This document shows positions 35,067 to 44,003 of a stretch of 63,658 nt of DNA, in pieces. Source of the stretch: Acidobacteria bacterium 28-1 (GTDB taxonomy: Bacteria > Acidobacteriota > Blastocatellia > Pyrinomonadales > Pyrinomonadaceae). The number at the start of each line of letters is the position of its first letter. The first letter of the stretch is position 1. A program made the translations under genes and the position numbers. The stretch spans positions 1 through 63,658 of the forward strand of contig MWYZ01000069.1 in assembly GCA_002050365.1 (NCBI GenBank), in the 5' to 3' direction. The notes beneath the pieces are model-generated. The model searched no databases. It had not been told where the DNA came from and saw only the letters and a list, made by a program, of their open reading frames with translations.

Positions 35067-35153
35067 ATTTAGGATTCAGTATTTAAGATTCAGGATTAAT
35101 AATTTCCTTAATTTTGAATCCTAAATACTGAATCTTAAATTTTGAATCTAAAA
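35067..35153. repeat. Heptad inverted repeat (AGGATTC/AGTATTT words)
   Basis: The left array (about 35067-35100) reads GGATTCA, GTATTTA, AGATTCA, GGATTAA. The right array (35114-35153) is the complement. They fill the rplV-rpsC gap. Confidence 0.85.
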
Positions 35154-35160
35154 TTAAATT

Positions 35161-35904
35161 ATGGGACAGAAAGTTCATCCATACGGCTTCCGGGTCGGTT
35201 ATAACAAAGATTGGCACTCACATTGGTATGCCAAGCGCGAATTTGCCGTATTTTTGGCGGAAGATTTAGACTTAAAACGCGATTTAAAAAAGCGTTTTAT
35301 GGGCGCGGGCGTTTCGCATATTGACGTTGAACGCGCCGCCAATCGCCTGAAAATTATTATTTATACGGCGCGTCCCGGCATTATCATCGGACGTAAAGGT
35401 TCTGAGATTGAGAAACTTAAGGAAGATTTATCGAAGAAAACCGGACGCGAAGTGATAGTTTCTATTCAGGAAATTCGCCAGCCGGAACTCAACGCGCAGC
35501 TTCAAGCGGAAAAAATCGCTCAGCAATTGGAGAAGCGGATTGCTTTCAGGCGCGCGATGAAAAAGACGATTGAAGAATCGCTTCGGTTCGGCGCGGAAGG
35601 CATTAAAGTAATGATTGCCGGACGGCTGAACGGAGCGGAAATCGCCCGCACCGAATGGTCTCTGCAAGGTCGTCTGCCGCTTCACACTTTGCGAGCCGAC
35701 GTTGATTACGGATTTGCGGAAGCTTTGACGACATTCGGAATTATCGGTGTAAAATGTTGGATTTATCGGGGCGAAATTCTCGACCCGAACGCTTCGATTG
35801 CTCGCGGAACAACGACTGATCCGATGAAGGAAGTCAAAGTTGACAGGAATGCTCGACGCGGAGACGGACGTCCGCCGCGCCGTCGTGAAAGAAACGACAG
35901 GTAG
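35161..35904 (+). CDS. rpsC: Ribosomal protein S3
   Basis: The 247 residues have the KH domain with [19 protein letters not shown] and the C-terminal [18 protein letters not shown] and [20 protein letters not shown]3 helps form the mRNA entry helicase. The final tail is Arg-rich. Confidence 0.97.
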   Translation: MGQKVHPYGFRVGYNKDWHSHWYAKREFAVFLAEDLDLKRDLKKRFMGAGVSHIDVERAANRLKIIIYTARPGIIIGRKGSEIEKLKEDLSKKTGREVIVSIQEIRQPELNAQLQAEKIAQQLEKRIAFRRAMKKTIEESLRFGAEGIKVMIAGRLNGAEIARTEWSLQGRLPLHTLRADVDYGFAEALTTFGIIGVKCWIYRGEILDPNASIARGTTTDPMKEVKVDRNARRGDGRPPRRRERNDR

Positions 35905-35966
35905 ATTTTGGATTTTAGATTTTGGGTTTTTGATTGAAAGCGGAAATTTTCAATTAATCAAAAACC
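35904..35966. repeat. Heptad inverted repeat (GATTTTG words)
   Basis: The left array (35904-35935) overlaps the rpsC stop. The right part (TTTCAATTAATCAAAAACC) is degenerate. Confidence 0.65.
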
Positions 35967-35986
35967 ACAATTTGGAGTGACTCGCT

Positions 35987-36415
35987 ATGTTAATGCCGAA
36001 AAAGGTCAAGCACCGAAGAGTAATGAAAGGTCGAATGAGGGGCACTGCTTCTCGCGGCGACAAATTAAATTTCGGTGATTTTGGACTCAAGACTTTAGAA
36101 GCGGCTTGGATTACTGACCGCCAAATCGAAGCGGCTCGTATCGCTATGACGCGCCACATTAAGCGCGGCGGTAAAATCTGGATTCGAATGTTTCCCGACA
36201 AACCGATAACCAAAAAACCGGCTGAAACTCGTATGGGAAGCGGTAAAGGTGCGCCCGACCATTGGGTGGCGGTTGTCAAACCGGGTCGAGTTTTGTATGA
36301 AATTCAAGGCGTTCCCGAAGATTTAGCGCGTGAAGCAATGGAACTTGCCGCTCAAAAATTGCCTATCAAAACGAAGTTTGTTACGCGTGCCGATTTGGAA
36401 GGAGGCATTGTTTAA
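35987..36415 (+). CDS. rplP: Ribosomal protein L16
   Basis: The 142 residues begin [19 protein letters not shown] and contain [22 protein letters not shown]16 organises the tRNA A site. GGAG precedes the ATG by about 10 bases. Confidence 0.97.
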   Translation: MLMPKKVKHRRVMKGRMRGTASRGDKLNFGDFGLKTLEAAWITDRQIEAARIAMTRHIKRGGKIWIRMFPDKPITKKPAETRMGSGKGAPDHWVAVVKPGRVLYEIQGVPEDLAREAMELAAQKLPIKTKFVTRADLEGGIV

Positions 36416-36419
36416 GCAA

Positions 36420-36656
36420 ATGAAGAAAAAAGAAGTAATGGAACAACTTCGAGAAATGGATACGGATGAACTGCGAGAACAAGGCGACAGTTTGAAAGAA
36501 TCATTGTTTCGCTTAAAGTTCAAAAAATCTTTAGGTGTCGGAGATTCGATTAACGATTTGCGTCGCGAGCGGAAAACTTTAGCGCGGGTAAATACTTTGA
36601 TTTCACAGAGAGAACCGAAAGTTAAAGGTAAAAAGTCAAAAGTAAAAAGTAATTAA
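36420..36656 (+). CDS. rpmC: Ribosomal protein L29 with repeat-derived tail
   Basis: The ATG at 36420 gives 78 residues beginning MKKKEVMEQLREMDTDEL. The L29 core includes FRLKFKKSLG and LRRERKTLARVNTLISQRE. The last 12 residues (KVKGKKSKVKSN) and the stop are encoded by AAAGTAA-type heptads, so the C-terminus is built from the intergenic repeat. Confidence 0.93.
   Translation: MKKKEVMEQLREMDTDELREQGDSLKESLFRLKFKKSLGVGDSINDLRRERKTLARVNTLISQREPKVKGKKSKVKSN
36621..36653. repeat. Heptad array inside the rpmC 3' end (AAAGTAA words)
   Basis: Five words of AAGGTAA/AAAGTCA/AAAGTAA type run in phase through the last codons of rpmC. Confidence 0.75.
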
Positions 36657-36658
36657 AC

Positions 36659-36710
36659 GGAACGCCAGCATCTTGCTGGCAAACAATAGCCGGCAAGATG
36701 CTGGCGTTCC
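36659..36710. repeat. Palindromic element GGAACGCC...GGCGTTCC, copy 2
   Basis: Arms 36659-36680 and 36689-36710 are 22-bp perfect inverted repeats with an 8-base loop. It belongs to the same family as 1279-1334 and ends 8 bases before the S17 start codon. Confidence 0.8.
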
Positions 36711-36718
36711 TTAAAAAA

Positions 36719-37318
36719 ATGCCAAGAAAGAAAAAAGAAGAGTTAGAAGTTGAAGGAAATTCAGCGGAAGTTAGTCAAGAAGAGATGTCGGAAGCAACTG
36801 CTGTCGAAGTAAAGGCTGATGATAATACTGAAACTGTAACTGAAGAAAAGCCGAAAAGAGTTAGGAGAGTAAAGGCTGACGATAGCACAGAAGCGGAAAC
36901 AACCGGCGCAGATGAAGCAGCGGCGGAAGAAACTTCGATTGTCGACAGTGTATTTAGTGCTGTTTCTTCAGTAGTTGGTGGTGTTGCCGAAGCAGTTGCA
37001 GACGGAGTTTCGGCAGTAGTTTCGGCAGTTACGCCTGACGCTCCGGCGACCGAAACAGAGAAAACGCAGCACAGCAAGCGAGCGGAAAAAATCGGAATTG
37101 TTCAATCGGATAAAATGACGAACACCGTTACGGTGCGCGTTGACCGACTTGTAAAACATCCGATTTATCGCAAATACGTTAAACGCCGCAAGAAATTTAT
37201 GGCGCACGACGAAAAAGGGGCAGCCATCGGCGATAAAGTGCGGATTGTGGAAACCAGACCGCTTTCAGCGAAAAAGCGTTGGCGCGTAGTTGAGATTATT
37301 CAGAAAGCAGAAAGATAG
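36719..37318 (+). CDS. rpsQ: Ribosomal protein S17 with 119-residue N-terminal extension
   Basis: From the ATG at 36719 the protein has 199 residues. Only the last 80 (from RAEKIGIVQSDKMTNTVTVR) are the S17 core, an OB fold that binds 16S rRNA. Residues 1-119 are acidic and low complexity. They include a hydrophobic small-residue stretch (about 74-105, SIVDSVFSAVSSVVGGVAEA) that resembles one in the L18 extension. No internal ATG with a ribosome binding site marks a shorter start, although a short product from a rare codon cannot be excluded. Confidence 0.88.
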   Translation: MPRKKKEELEVEGNSAEVSQEEMSEATAVEVKADDNTETVTEEKPKRVRRVKADDSTEAETTGADEAAAEETSIVDSVFSAVSSVVGGVAEAVADGVSAVVSAVTPDAPATETEKTQHSKRAEKIGIVQSDKMTNTVTVRVDRLVKHPIYRKYVKRRKKFMAHDEKGAAIGDKVRIVETRPLSAKKRWRVVEIIQKAER

Positions 37319-37392
37319 AGATCAGAGGTTAGAGGTTAGAAGTTAGTTTAAATAGTTACTAGTCTCTAATCTCTGACATCTTACCTCTGTCT
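37318..37392. repeat. Heptad inverted repeat (GAGGTTA words)
   Basis: Left GAGGTTA/GAAGTTA words (37318-37350) face right TCTAATC/TTACCTC words (37361-37392) between rpsQ and rplN. Confidence 0.8.
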
Positions 37393-37404
37393 CGGAGAGA
37401 CAAT

Positions 37405-37773
37405 ATGATTCAGATGCAGACCTCTTTGACGGTCGCCGACAATTCAGGTGCTAAAAGAGTGGTGATGATTATGCCGATCGGCGGTTCGACCGGCAAAATT
37501 GCCAGACTCGGCGATAAAATTAAAGTTACCGTTAAAGAAGCCTCGCCTGACGGCACGGCAAAAAAGGGTAAGGTTTATAACGCCGTTATCGTTAGAACGC
37601 GCAAAGAAGTGCGCCGCAAAGACGGAACTTATATCCGCTTTGACGAAAACGCCGCCGTGCTTATCAAAGACGATAATACGCCGATTGGAACGCGCGTTTT
37701 CGGTCCGGTCGCACGTGAATTGCGCGATAAAAATTTTATGAAAATCGTTTCACTCGCGCCGGAGGTTATCTAA
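37405..37773 (+). CDS. rplN: Ribosomal protein L14
   Basis: The 122 residues begin [19 protein letters not shown] and contain [12 protein letters not shown] and [19 protein letters not shown] precedes the ATG by 6 bases. It is the first gene of the spc set in standard order. Confidence 0.97.
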   Translation: MIQMQTSLTVADNSGAKRVVMIMPIGGSTGKIARLGDKIKVTVKEASPDGTAKKGKVYNAVIVRTRKEVRRKDGTYIRFDENAAVLIKDDNTPIGTRVFGPVARELRDKNFMKIVSLAPEVI

Positions 37774-37807
37774 AGTAAAAAGGTAAAAGGCGAAAGGCAA
37801 AAGTAAG
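37774..37807. repeat. Heptad array (AGTAAAA/AGGCGAA words)
   Basis: Five degenerate words lie directly after the rplN stop. No facing arm is seen. Confidence 0.6.
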
Positions 37808-37847
37808 AAAACAAATTGCTGAAATCTTTTTCCTAAAGATTAAAATA

Positions 37848-38282
37848 ATGAAAGAATTCAATAAAGGAACCGTTCGTTCCAAGATAAAAAAAGGAGACAC
37901 GGTGGTTTTCATCGCGGGCAAAGAATACAGCCGCTTTGACAACAACGGCAAACGCAATCCGTATAGCGGCGAAGTGATGGCGGTTGACGTGCGAAAAGGC
38001 AAAGTTAAAGTCGCCGGTGCGGCAATTGCCAAACGGCATCGAAAAGCCGTTCCGCAAATGAACGTCGAAGGCGGAATAATCGAGATGGAAGCGTGGGTAG
38101 ATATTTCAAATGTTTCGTTGGTTGACCCAAAAACTAAAAAACCGACCAAAATTAAATACGAAACGCGCGACGGAAAAAAAGTTCGAGTGGCGAAAAGCGG
38201 AGAATTAATTCCTGAACCGCCGCGCAGAGTCAATACAAAAAAGAAAGCGTCTGATGACGAAACAAATTCTGATAATAAATAA
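37848..38282 (+). CDS. rplX: Ribosomal protein L24
   Basis: The 144 residues contain the KOW motif IKKGDTVVFIAGKEYS...GEVMAVDVRKGKVKV. L24 starts large-subunit folding. About 30 residues at the end (KKKASDDETNSDNK) exceed the usual length and are charged. This is a smaller version of the extensions on L4, L22, S17 and L18. Confidence 0.95.
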   Translation: MKEFNKGTVRSKIKKGDTVVFIAGKEYSRFDNNGKRNPYSGEVMAVDVRKGKVKVAGAAIAKRHRKAVPQMNVEGGIIEMEAWVDISNVSLVDPKTKKPTKIKYETRDGKKVRVAKSGELIPEPPRRVNTKKKASDDETNSDNK

Positions 38283-38333
38283 GTTTTGAGGTTTGGAAAC
38301 GTCTAAAACGGCGAGACCCAAACGATAAAGATA

Positions 38334-38873
38334 ATGGCAAGATTAAAAGAAAGATACACAAAAGAAATTGCACCGTCAATTGCTAAGGAATTTGGCATCA
38401 AAAATCCGATGGCAATTCCGCGAATTGAAAAAATAGTCGTTAATATGGGAGTCGGCGAAGCAATAGCTAATGCTAAAGTTCTCGACACGGCGGTCGAAGA
38501 GCTGCGCTCGATTACCGGACAAAAGCCGGTAATTACGAAGGCGAAGAAATCAATCGCGTCTTTCAAACTGCGTCAGGGAATGAATATCGGCACGATGGTA
38601 ACCTTGCGCGGCGAGCGAATGTATGAATTTCTCGACCGTCTGATTTCGGTGGCTCTGCCGCGTGTCCGCGATTTTCGAGGCATTTCCGGCAAAGCGTTTG
38701 ACGGACGCGGAAATTATACGCTCGGCATTCGTGAGCAGTTAATTTTTCCCGAAATTGATTTTAATAAAGTTGATAAAACACGCGGAATGAACATCTCGAT
38801 TATCACCACCGCGAAAACGGACGAACAATCTCGTGCGCTTTTGAAAGCATTAGGAATGCCGTTTAGACAATAA
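38334..38873 (+). CDS. rplE: Ribosomal protein L5
   Basis: The 179 residues contain [31 protein letters not shown] and the C-terminal [21 protein letters not shown]5 contacts 5S rRNA and the P-site tRNA. Confidence 0.97.
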   Translation: MARLKERYTKEIAPSIAKEFGIKNPMAIPRIEKIVVNMGVGEAIANAKVLDTAVEELRSITGQKPVITKAKKSIASFKLRQGMNIGTMVTLRGERMYEFLDRLISVALPRVRDFRGISGKAFDGRGNYTLGIREQLIFPEIDFNKVDKTRGMNISIITTAKTDEQSRALLKALGMPFRQ

Positions 38874-38886
38874 TTAAAAATCCAAG

Positions 38887-38921
38887 AATCAAGATTCAAA
38901 ACAATTCTGAATCTTGAATCC
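38887..38921. repeat. Short inverted repeat (AATCAAG/ATTCAAA words)
   Basis: AATCAAGATTCAAAA faces TTCTGAATCTTGAATCC across three bases between rplE and rpsN. Confidence 0.65.
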
Positions 38922-38934
38922 TAAATTAAAAAAT

Positions 38935-39240
38935 ATGGCGAAGACAAGTAATGTCGCAAAAAACGATAAACGTAAAAAATTGGTGACGCAGTATTCAGGG
39001 CGTCGGCTGGAGTTGAAAAAAATTATCAATAATCCAGCTTCATCAGTCGAAGCAGTTGACGAAGCGGTAATGAAACTGCAAAAGCTGCCGCGGGATGCCA
39101 GTCCAATTCGGGTTCGCAATCGCTGTTCGCAATGCAGCCGCCCGCGCGGAAATCTGCGTAAATTCGGTCTTTGCCGGATCGCGTTTAGAGAATTAGCTTT
39201 GGAAGGTCAAATTCCGGGCGTGATAAAATCAAGTTGGTAA
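38935..39240 (+). CDS. rpsN: Ribosomal protein S14, long form
   Basis: From the ATG at 38935 the protein has 101 residues ([16 protein letters not shown]). The C-terminus [20 protein letters not shown] keeps three of the four Cys of the zinc-binding S14 type (CxxC, 12 residues, C, then Ala in place of the fourth). The length matches the zinc-independent form, so it looks like an intermediate. Confidence 0.95.
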   Translation: MAKTSNVAKNDKRKKLVTQYSGRRLELKKIINNPASSVEAVDEAVMKLQKLPRDASPIRVRNRCSQCSRPRGNLRKFGLCRIAFRELALEGQIPGVIKSSW

Positions 39241-39242
39241 CT

Positions 39243-39310
39243 CGATTTCGGATTTGGGATTTGGGATTTGGGATTTCTCAATCCGCAATCCGCAATCCAA
39301 AATCCCAAAT
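39243..39310. repeat. Heptad inverted repeat (GATTTGG words)
   Basis: Left array GATTTGG (four words, 39243-39276) faces right array of CAATCCG/CAATCCA words (39279-39310) between rpsN and rpsH. Confidence 0.85.
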
Positions 39311-39328
39311 AATTTTACGGAGTAAAAT

Positions 39329-39721
39329 ATGACAGATCCAATTGCAGATATGCTCACGCGAATTCGCAACGCAATTGCCGCGAATCATCCGCGTGTGGAT
39401 GTTCCTGGTTCAAAGTTGAAAATGGAAGTCGCGCGAATTTTAAAGGAAGAAGGTTACATCAATAACTATATAACTAAAGGCGAAGGCGTGAAATATGTGA
39501 TACGCATCTTTCTTCGATACGATGCCAAAGGCACATCTTCTATTACACATTTGTCAAGAATTTCTCGTCCGGGCAGAAGAGTTTTCGTCGGTTCGACCGA
39601 AATCCCGAAAGTTCTTGGCGGCTACGGCGTGAATATAGTTTCAACCTCCAGAGGTTTGATGAGTGGAAAGAAAGCCCGCCAGGAAAATGTCGGCGGTGAA
39701 ATTTTAGCGCAAATATATTAA
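39329..39721 (+). CDS. rpsH: Ribosomal protein S8
   Basis: The 130 residues begin MTDPIADMLTRIRNA and end with the family pattern STSRGLMSGKKARQENVGGE. S8 binds the 16S central domain and in E. coli represses the spc operon. GGAG lies 7 bases before the ATG. Confidence 0.97.
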   Translation: MTDPIADMLTRIRNAIAANHPRVDVPGSKLKMEVARILKEEGYINNYITKGEGVKYVIRIFLRYDAKGTSSITHLSRISRPGRRVFVGSTEIPKVLGGYGVNIVSTSRGLMSGKKARQENVGGEILAQIY

Positions 39722-39793
39722 AAGGATAAAGGATAAAGGATAAAGGATAAAATAAAATCCTTTCGCCTTTACCCTTTCGCCTTTACCCTTTAA
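39721..39793. repeat. Heptad inverted repeat (AAGGATA words)
   Basis: Four exact AAGGATA words (39722-39751) face CCTTTCG/CCTTTAC words (39757-39793). It starts at the rpsH stop and ends just before rplF. Confidence 0.85.
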
Positions 39794-39798
39794 AAGTT

Positions 39799-40359
39799 AT
39801 GTCTCGTGTAGGAAAAAAACCGATTACGTTGCCGACGGGCGTGAACGTAACTATCAATCAAAACGAATTGGAAGTAAAAGGTCCGAAGGGAACTTTGAAG
39901 ACTCCGATTCCGGAAGGCGTTGAGTTTAAAATGGAAGACGGGACGCTGACCGCAGAACGTGTAAACGATGATTTATCAGCGTTACACGGACTTGCGAGAG
40001 CTTTGGCGAATAATGCCATCGTCGGCGTAACCGAAGGTTTTACAAAACAAATGGATGTCGTCGGCGTTGGTTATAAAGCGGAAGTGCAAGGCAAGAAAAT
40101 CGTTTTCGCGCTCGGCTATTCGCATCCGATTGAGTATGCTTTGCCGGACGGCATCGAAGCCAAAGCCGAAAGAGTTCCCGCAAAAACAAGCATCAACCAA
40201 TATCAATTGACATTGACTTTGAACGGCATTGACAAACAAAAGCTCGGACAAGTGGCGGCGGAATTAAATCATCTGCGTAAGCCGGACGCTTACAAAGGCA
40301 AAGGTGTGCGCTACGCCGACAGGTTTTATAAATTGAAACCGGGCAAAACGGGAAAATAA
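39799..40359 (+). CDS. rplF: Ribosomal protein L6
   Basis: The 186 residues begin [15 protein letters not shown] and end with [20 protein letters not shown]. Two L6 folds flank the sarcin-ricin loop region. Standard place in the spc operon. Confidence 0.97.
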   Translation: MSRVGKKPITLPTGVNVTINQNELEVKGPKGTLKTPIPEGVEFKMEDGTLTAERVNDDLSALHGLARALANNAIVGVTEGFTKQMDVVGVGYKAEVQGKKIVFALGYSHPIEYALPDGIEAKAERVPAKTSINQYQLTLTLNGIDKQKLGQVAAELNHLRKPDAYKGKGVRYADRFYKLKPGKTGK

Positions 40360-40363
40360 GCCC

Positions 40364-40475
40364 GATTTTGGATTTTGGATTTTAGATTTTGGATTAACTA
40401 TGATGTAGAAATTATATCCAACGAAAATCCAAAGAACATTACCAATCCAAAATCCAAAATCTAAAATCCAAAATC
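40364..40475. repeat. Heptad inverted repeat (GATTTTG words)
   Basis: Left array 40364-40396 and right array 40442-40475 carry the same words as the elements before rpsS and rplV. The spacer is different. Confidence 0.85.
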
Positions 40476-40480
40476 GAATT

Positions 40481-41080
40481 ATGGCAAGCAATAATAGAGC
40501 AGAAATACGGCGCGGTGTTCACAGCCGCATCCGCAAAAAAGTTAACGGCACACAGGAAAGACCGCGCCTTGCAGTATTTCGTAGTTTGAATCACATATAT
40601 GCACAAGTGATTGACGACGTGAACGGCAAAACTCTGGCGGCAGCTTCAACCGTCGAAAAAGATTTGAAAGGCAAAAGCGGCGGAACAATCTCGGCGGCGC
40701 AAAGTGTCGGTCGGGCAATCGCCGAACGCGCGCAATCGGCGGGCGTGTCGCAGGTCGTCTTCGACCGCGGCGGATACGTTTATCACGGACGAGTCAAGGC
40801 ACTTCTTGATGCGACGCGAGAAGCCGGATTGAATAAAAACGAAAATGCTTCTGACGCGAACAAACCTTCGGCTACTGAAAGCACCTCCGATACAATTGCG
40901 TCAGCGGTCGGGAGTTTCGTGGGAACCGTGGCTGGCGCAATCAGCAATCTGGTCGGCAGCTCAACGGAAAAGCCTGCGAAAAAATCGAGTGGAAAACGCG
41001 CTCAGACAACTAACGACGAGCCGGATTCACAGACTGACAAAGTAAATAAAGCAAATAAAGAAAATAATGAAAACGAATAG
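40481..41080 (+). CDS. rplR: Ribosomal protein L18 with 81-residue C-terminal extension
   Basis: The core (residues 1-118) has [20 protein letters not shown] and [20 protein letters not shown], which bind 5S rRNA. Residues 119-199 are extra. They are low complexity with a hydrophobic small-residue stretch (about 137-160, [20 protein letters not shown]) and a basic then acidic tail. The stretch aligns with one in the S17 extension. The last 14 bases overlap rpsE. Confidence 0.94.
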   Translation: MASNNRAEIRRGVHSRIRKKVNGTQERPRLAVFRSLNHIYAQVIDDVNGKTLAAASTVEKDLKGKSGGTISAAQSVGRAIAERAQSAGVSQVVFDRGGYVYHGRVKALLDATREAGLNKNENASDANKPSATESTSDTIASAVGSFVGTVAGAISNLVGSSTEKPAKKSSGKRAQTTNDEPDSQTDKVNKANKENNENE

Positions 41081-41576
41081 AGAACGGATTTCTGCAGACA
41101 ATTTGATTTTGAAAGACCAGCTGATTTCGATTAACCGCGTGACAAAAGTGGTGAAAGGCGGCAAAAATATGTCGTTTGCCGCCTTAGTTGTAGTCGGCGA
41201 TGAAGCCGGTCACGTCGGTTTTGGCACGGGTAAAGCGAAGGAAGTGCCGAACGCAATTAAGAAAGCAATTGAGTCGGCAAAGAATAATCTGATTCGTGTT
41301 CCGCTGATTGACGGAACGCTACCGCACCAAATGCTTGGTGAATACGGTGCGGGCAAAGTTTTGCTTAAGCCGGCGAAAGAAGGAACGGGAGTTATTGCCG
41401 GCGGCGCAGTCCGCGCAATTTTGCAGGTTCTCGGTATTCATAATGTGCGGACGAAAATTTTAGGTTCAACCAACGCGCACAACGTGATTCGCGCAACCTT
41501 TAACGGCTTGACGCGAATGAAAGACCCGATGGAAGTAGCGCGTCTGCGCGGAAAACAAGTTGACGAACTTTTATAA
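41067..41576 (+). CDS. rpsE: Ribosomal protein S5
   Basis: The 169 residues contain [20 protein letters not shown] and [17 protein letters not shown]5 acts in accuracy and at the mRNA entry. The start overlaps rplR by 14 bases. Confidence 0.97.
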   Translation: MKTNRERISADNLILKDQLISINRVTKVVKGGKNMSFAALVVVGDEAGHVGFGTGKAKEVPNAIKKAIESAKNNLIRVPLIDGTLPHQMLGEYGAGKVLLKPAKEGTGVIAGGAVRAILQVLGIHNVRTKILGSTNAHNVIRATFNGLTRMKDPMEVARLRGKQVDELL

Positions 41577-41653
41577 ATTACGAATTACGAATTTCAAATT
41601 ACGAATTCAAGTCGAATTAACATTCGTAATTCGTAATTTGAAATTCGTAATTG
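41576..41653. repeat. Heptad inverted repeat (AATTACG words)
   Basis: Left AATTACG words and right AATTCGT words face each other between rpsE and rpmD. The word is the same as inside pheT. Confidence 0.85.
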
Positions 41654-41662
41654 ATTAAAGCA

Positions 41663-41869
41663 ATGGCAAAGAAAGATACAAAACAATACGACGGCGGAAC
41701 AATCAAGATTCAGTATTACAAAAGCGTAATCGGTTATTCCAAAAAGCAGAAGGCGATTGTGAAAAGTTTGGGCATCACCAAACTCAATCAAACCGTCTCG
41801 CGCCCGGATAATCCGTCAATGCGCGGCATCGTCGAGAAAATTCCGCACCTTTTAAAAATTGTCGAATAA
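41663..41869 (+). CDS. rpmD: Ribosomal protein L30
   Basis: The ATG at 41663 gives 68 residues: MAKKDTKQYDGGTIKIQYYK, then LGITKLNQTVSRPDNPSMRG. The N-terminus is about 8 residues longer than E. coli L30. No ribosome binding site is visible; the repeat ends 10 bases before. Confidence 0.93.
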   Translation: MAKKDTKQYDGGTIKIQYYKSVIGYSKKQKAIVKSLGITKLNQTVSRPDNPSMRGIVEKIPHLLKIVE

Positions 41870-41871
41870 GA

Positions 41872-41990
41872 ATTAATAATCGTGAATCAGTAACCGTTAA
41901 TAGATTTTTTTTCGTTTGTCATTTAAACTTTTGTTTTTGACACGAATCAGTTATTAATGAATTACATTTCACGATTTACTATTTACAGAG
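41872..41990. repeat. Heptad-like inverted repeat (AATCGTG / CACGATT words)
   Basis: Words AATCGTG, AATCAGT, AACCGTT face GAATTAC, ATTTCACGATTTAC across a T-rich spacer between rpmD and rplO. It is degenerate. Confidence 0.55.
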
Positions 41991-41999
41991 GAAAGAAAA

Positions 42000-42479
42000 A
42001 TGGCTTTAGCGTTAAATAACCTGCGTCCGACAAAAGGCTCGACGCAAAAGAAAAAAAGAGTTGGACGCGGACCCGGTTCCGGGCTTGGCAAGACAGCCGG
42101 ACGCGGACACAAAGGACAAAAATCTCGTTCCGGTTACAGCAGCAAAATAGGTTTTGAAGGCGGACAGATGCCGCTTCAACGCCGCTTGCCGAAACGCGGT
42201 TTTACCAATATTTTCAAGAAGAAATGGCTTGAAATCAGCCTCGCTAAATTGGAAGAGAATTTTAATGCGGGCGATGAGATTACGCCGGAAGTTCTTCACG
42301 AACGCGGTTTGATTAAAAAAGCGAAACACGATTTGGTGATATTAGGAACGGGTGAAATGTCAAAAGCGTTGAAAATTTCCGCGCATCGTTTTACAAAAAC
42401 CGCTAAAGATAAAATCGAACGAGCCGGTGGAAGCATTACGGAAATAATTAAAGGTCAACAAGCAGAAGTTCAGCCGTAA
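42000..42479 (+). CDS. rplO: Ribosomal protein L15
   Basis: The 159 residues contain the Gly/Arg-rich [20 protein letters not shown] and [25 protein letters not shown] precedes the ATG. It lies directly before secY. Confidence 0.97.
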   Translation: MALALNNLRPTKGSTQKKKRVGRGPGSGLGKTAGRGHKGQKSRSGYSSKIGFEGGQMPLQRRLPKRGFTNIFKKKWLEISLAKLEENFNAGDEITPEVLHERGLIKKAKHDLVILGTGEMSKALKISAHRFTKTAKDKIERAGGSITEIIKGQQAEVQP

Positions 42480-42506
42480 AAAGGTTTTTAGTTAATAAGG
42501 AAAGTT

Positions 42507-43925
42507 ATGGAAAAGTTTTTTGCCGCCGTCCAAAATATGTTCAAAGTTCCTGAACTGCGAAGAAGAATTTTCTTCACGCTCGGAATGTTGGCAGTTTATC
42601 GTCTAGGAGCGCACGTAACTGCGCCCGGTATTAATAAAGCACGGCTCGAACAGGTTTGGGGCGAAGTTGCCGGCACGCTTTTGGGCGTTCTCGATTTATT
42701 TTCGGGCGGAAACTTTCGCACGATTTCGGTGTTTGCGCTCGGCGTTACGCCGTATATTACGGCTTCGATTATTTTACAATTGATGCCGGTTCTCTCGCCG
42801 CAATTTAAGAAAATTCAGGAAGAAGGCGAAGTCGGACGGCAGAAAATCAACCAGTGGACACGCTATTTAACGGTTGCTTTGTGCGCCGTGCAGACATTTT
42901 TCGTAGCAACTTGGCTGCAACGAAACGGAATTATGCCGGATACTTGGTGGGCTTCGATGATGATTGTCGTAACGCTGACGACCGGTACGATATTCGTTAT
43001 GTGGCTCGGCGAACAAATCACGGAACGCGGCATCGGCAACGGAATTTCACTGCTTATTTTTGCGGGTATCGTCATTGGTTTGCCCCGCGGGATTGCGCAA
43101 ATTTCCGATCGAGTTCGTGCAGGCGATCCATTGCAGACATTTGGCGTTATCTTTTTGATTGTAGTATTGGTTGCGCTAATTGCGTTGATTGTCTATGTCG
43201 AATCGGCGCGAAGAAATATTGCCATCAGTTATGCTAGTCGGCGCGTCGGCAGTCAGACGTTTCGCGGACAAGAAACAAGTCTGCCTTTGAAAATCAATAT
43301 GGGCGGCGTAATTCCCGTCATCTTCGCGTCTTCCGTCTTGGCGATGCCGCAAACTGTTTTTTCAGCTTTGCCGCCGGACCCTGCAAATCCCGATTCGGCG
43401 TGGGCTAAAATTTATGCTTTTTTCCAACAATTTCACGGCGGCGATCCGTATTACGAATTGGTTTTTATTTCGCTGATTGTTTTGTTTACGTTCTTTTACA
43501 TCACAATTATTTTTAATACAGATGAAGTTGCGGACAATTTGCGAAAACACGGCGGATTCGTGCCGGGCGTTCGTCCGGGCGCACAGACGGCAGAGTATTT
43601 GAACACGATTTTAACCAGACTGACAACGGTCGGTGCGATTTATTTAGCTTTTATCGCTTTTGTTCCGCAAATTCTGTTGAGTGGTTTTAGAGTTGCACGA
43701 CTTCCGTTTATCGGAACTTCGCTCGACAATTTTTTAACGGCGACTCCCGGCTTGAGTTGGATTCCAACCGGTTTAGGGTATCAATTCTTTTTCGGCGGCA
43801 CATCGCTTTTAATTCTGGTCGGCGTGGCAATGGACACGATTGCTCAAATCGAAGCGCAACTGGTGATGCGGAATTACGAAGGGTTTTTGGGCGCAGGTTC
43901 GCGTCTGCGCGGAAGACGCGCTTAG
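42507..43925 (+). CDS. secY: Protein translocase subunit SecY
   Basis: SecY is the pore of the Sec translocon. The 472 residues have ten membrane segments. Family markers include FSGGNFRTISVFALGVTPYI and ITERGIGNGISLLIFAGI. AAGGAAAG precedes the ATG. The periplasmic loop around residues 285-315 is longer than in E. coli (443 residues). Confidence 0.96.
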   Translation: MEKFFAAVQNMFKVPELRRRIFFTLGMLAVYRLGAHVTAPGINKARLEQVWGEVAGTLLGVLDLFSGGNFRTISVFALGVTPYITASIILQLMPVLSPQFKKIQEEGEVGRQKINQWTRYLTVALCAVQTFFVATWLQRNGIMPDTWWASMMIVVTLTTGTIFVMWLGEQITERGIGNGISLLIFAGIVIGLPRGIAQISDRVRAGDPLQTFGVIFLIVVLVALIALIVYVESARRNIAISYASRRVGSQTFRGQETSLPLKINMGGVIPVIFASSVLAMPQTVFSALPPDPANPDSAWAKIYAFFQQFHGGDPYYELVFISLIVLFTFFYITIIFNTDEVADNLRKHGGFVPGVRPGAQTAEYLNTILTRLTTVGAIYLAFIAFVPQILLSGFRVARLPFIGTSLDNFLTATPGLSWIPTGLGYQFFFGGTSLLILVGVAMDTIAQIEAQLVMRNYEGFLGAGSRLRGRRA

Positions 43926-43930
43926 AATTA

Positions 43931-43996
43931 AAAATTACGAATTACGAATTACGAATTACGAATTTAACCGTAATTGTTAATTCGTAATTCGTAATT
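43931..43996. repeat. Heptad inverted repeat (AATTACG words)
   Basis: Four AATTACG words (about 43931-43962) face AATTCGT words (43969-43996) between secY and adk. They end 7 bases before the adk ATG. Confidence 0.85.
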
Positions 43997-44003
43997 TATT
44001 TTT

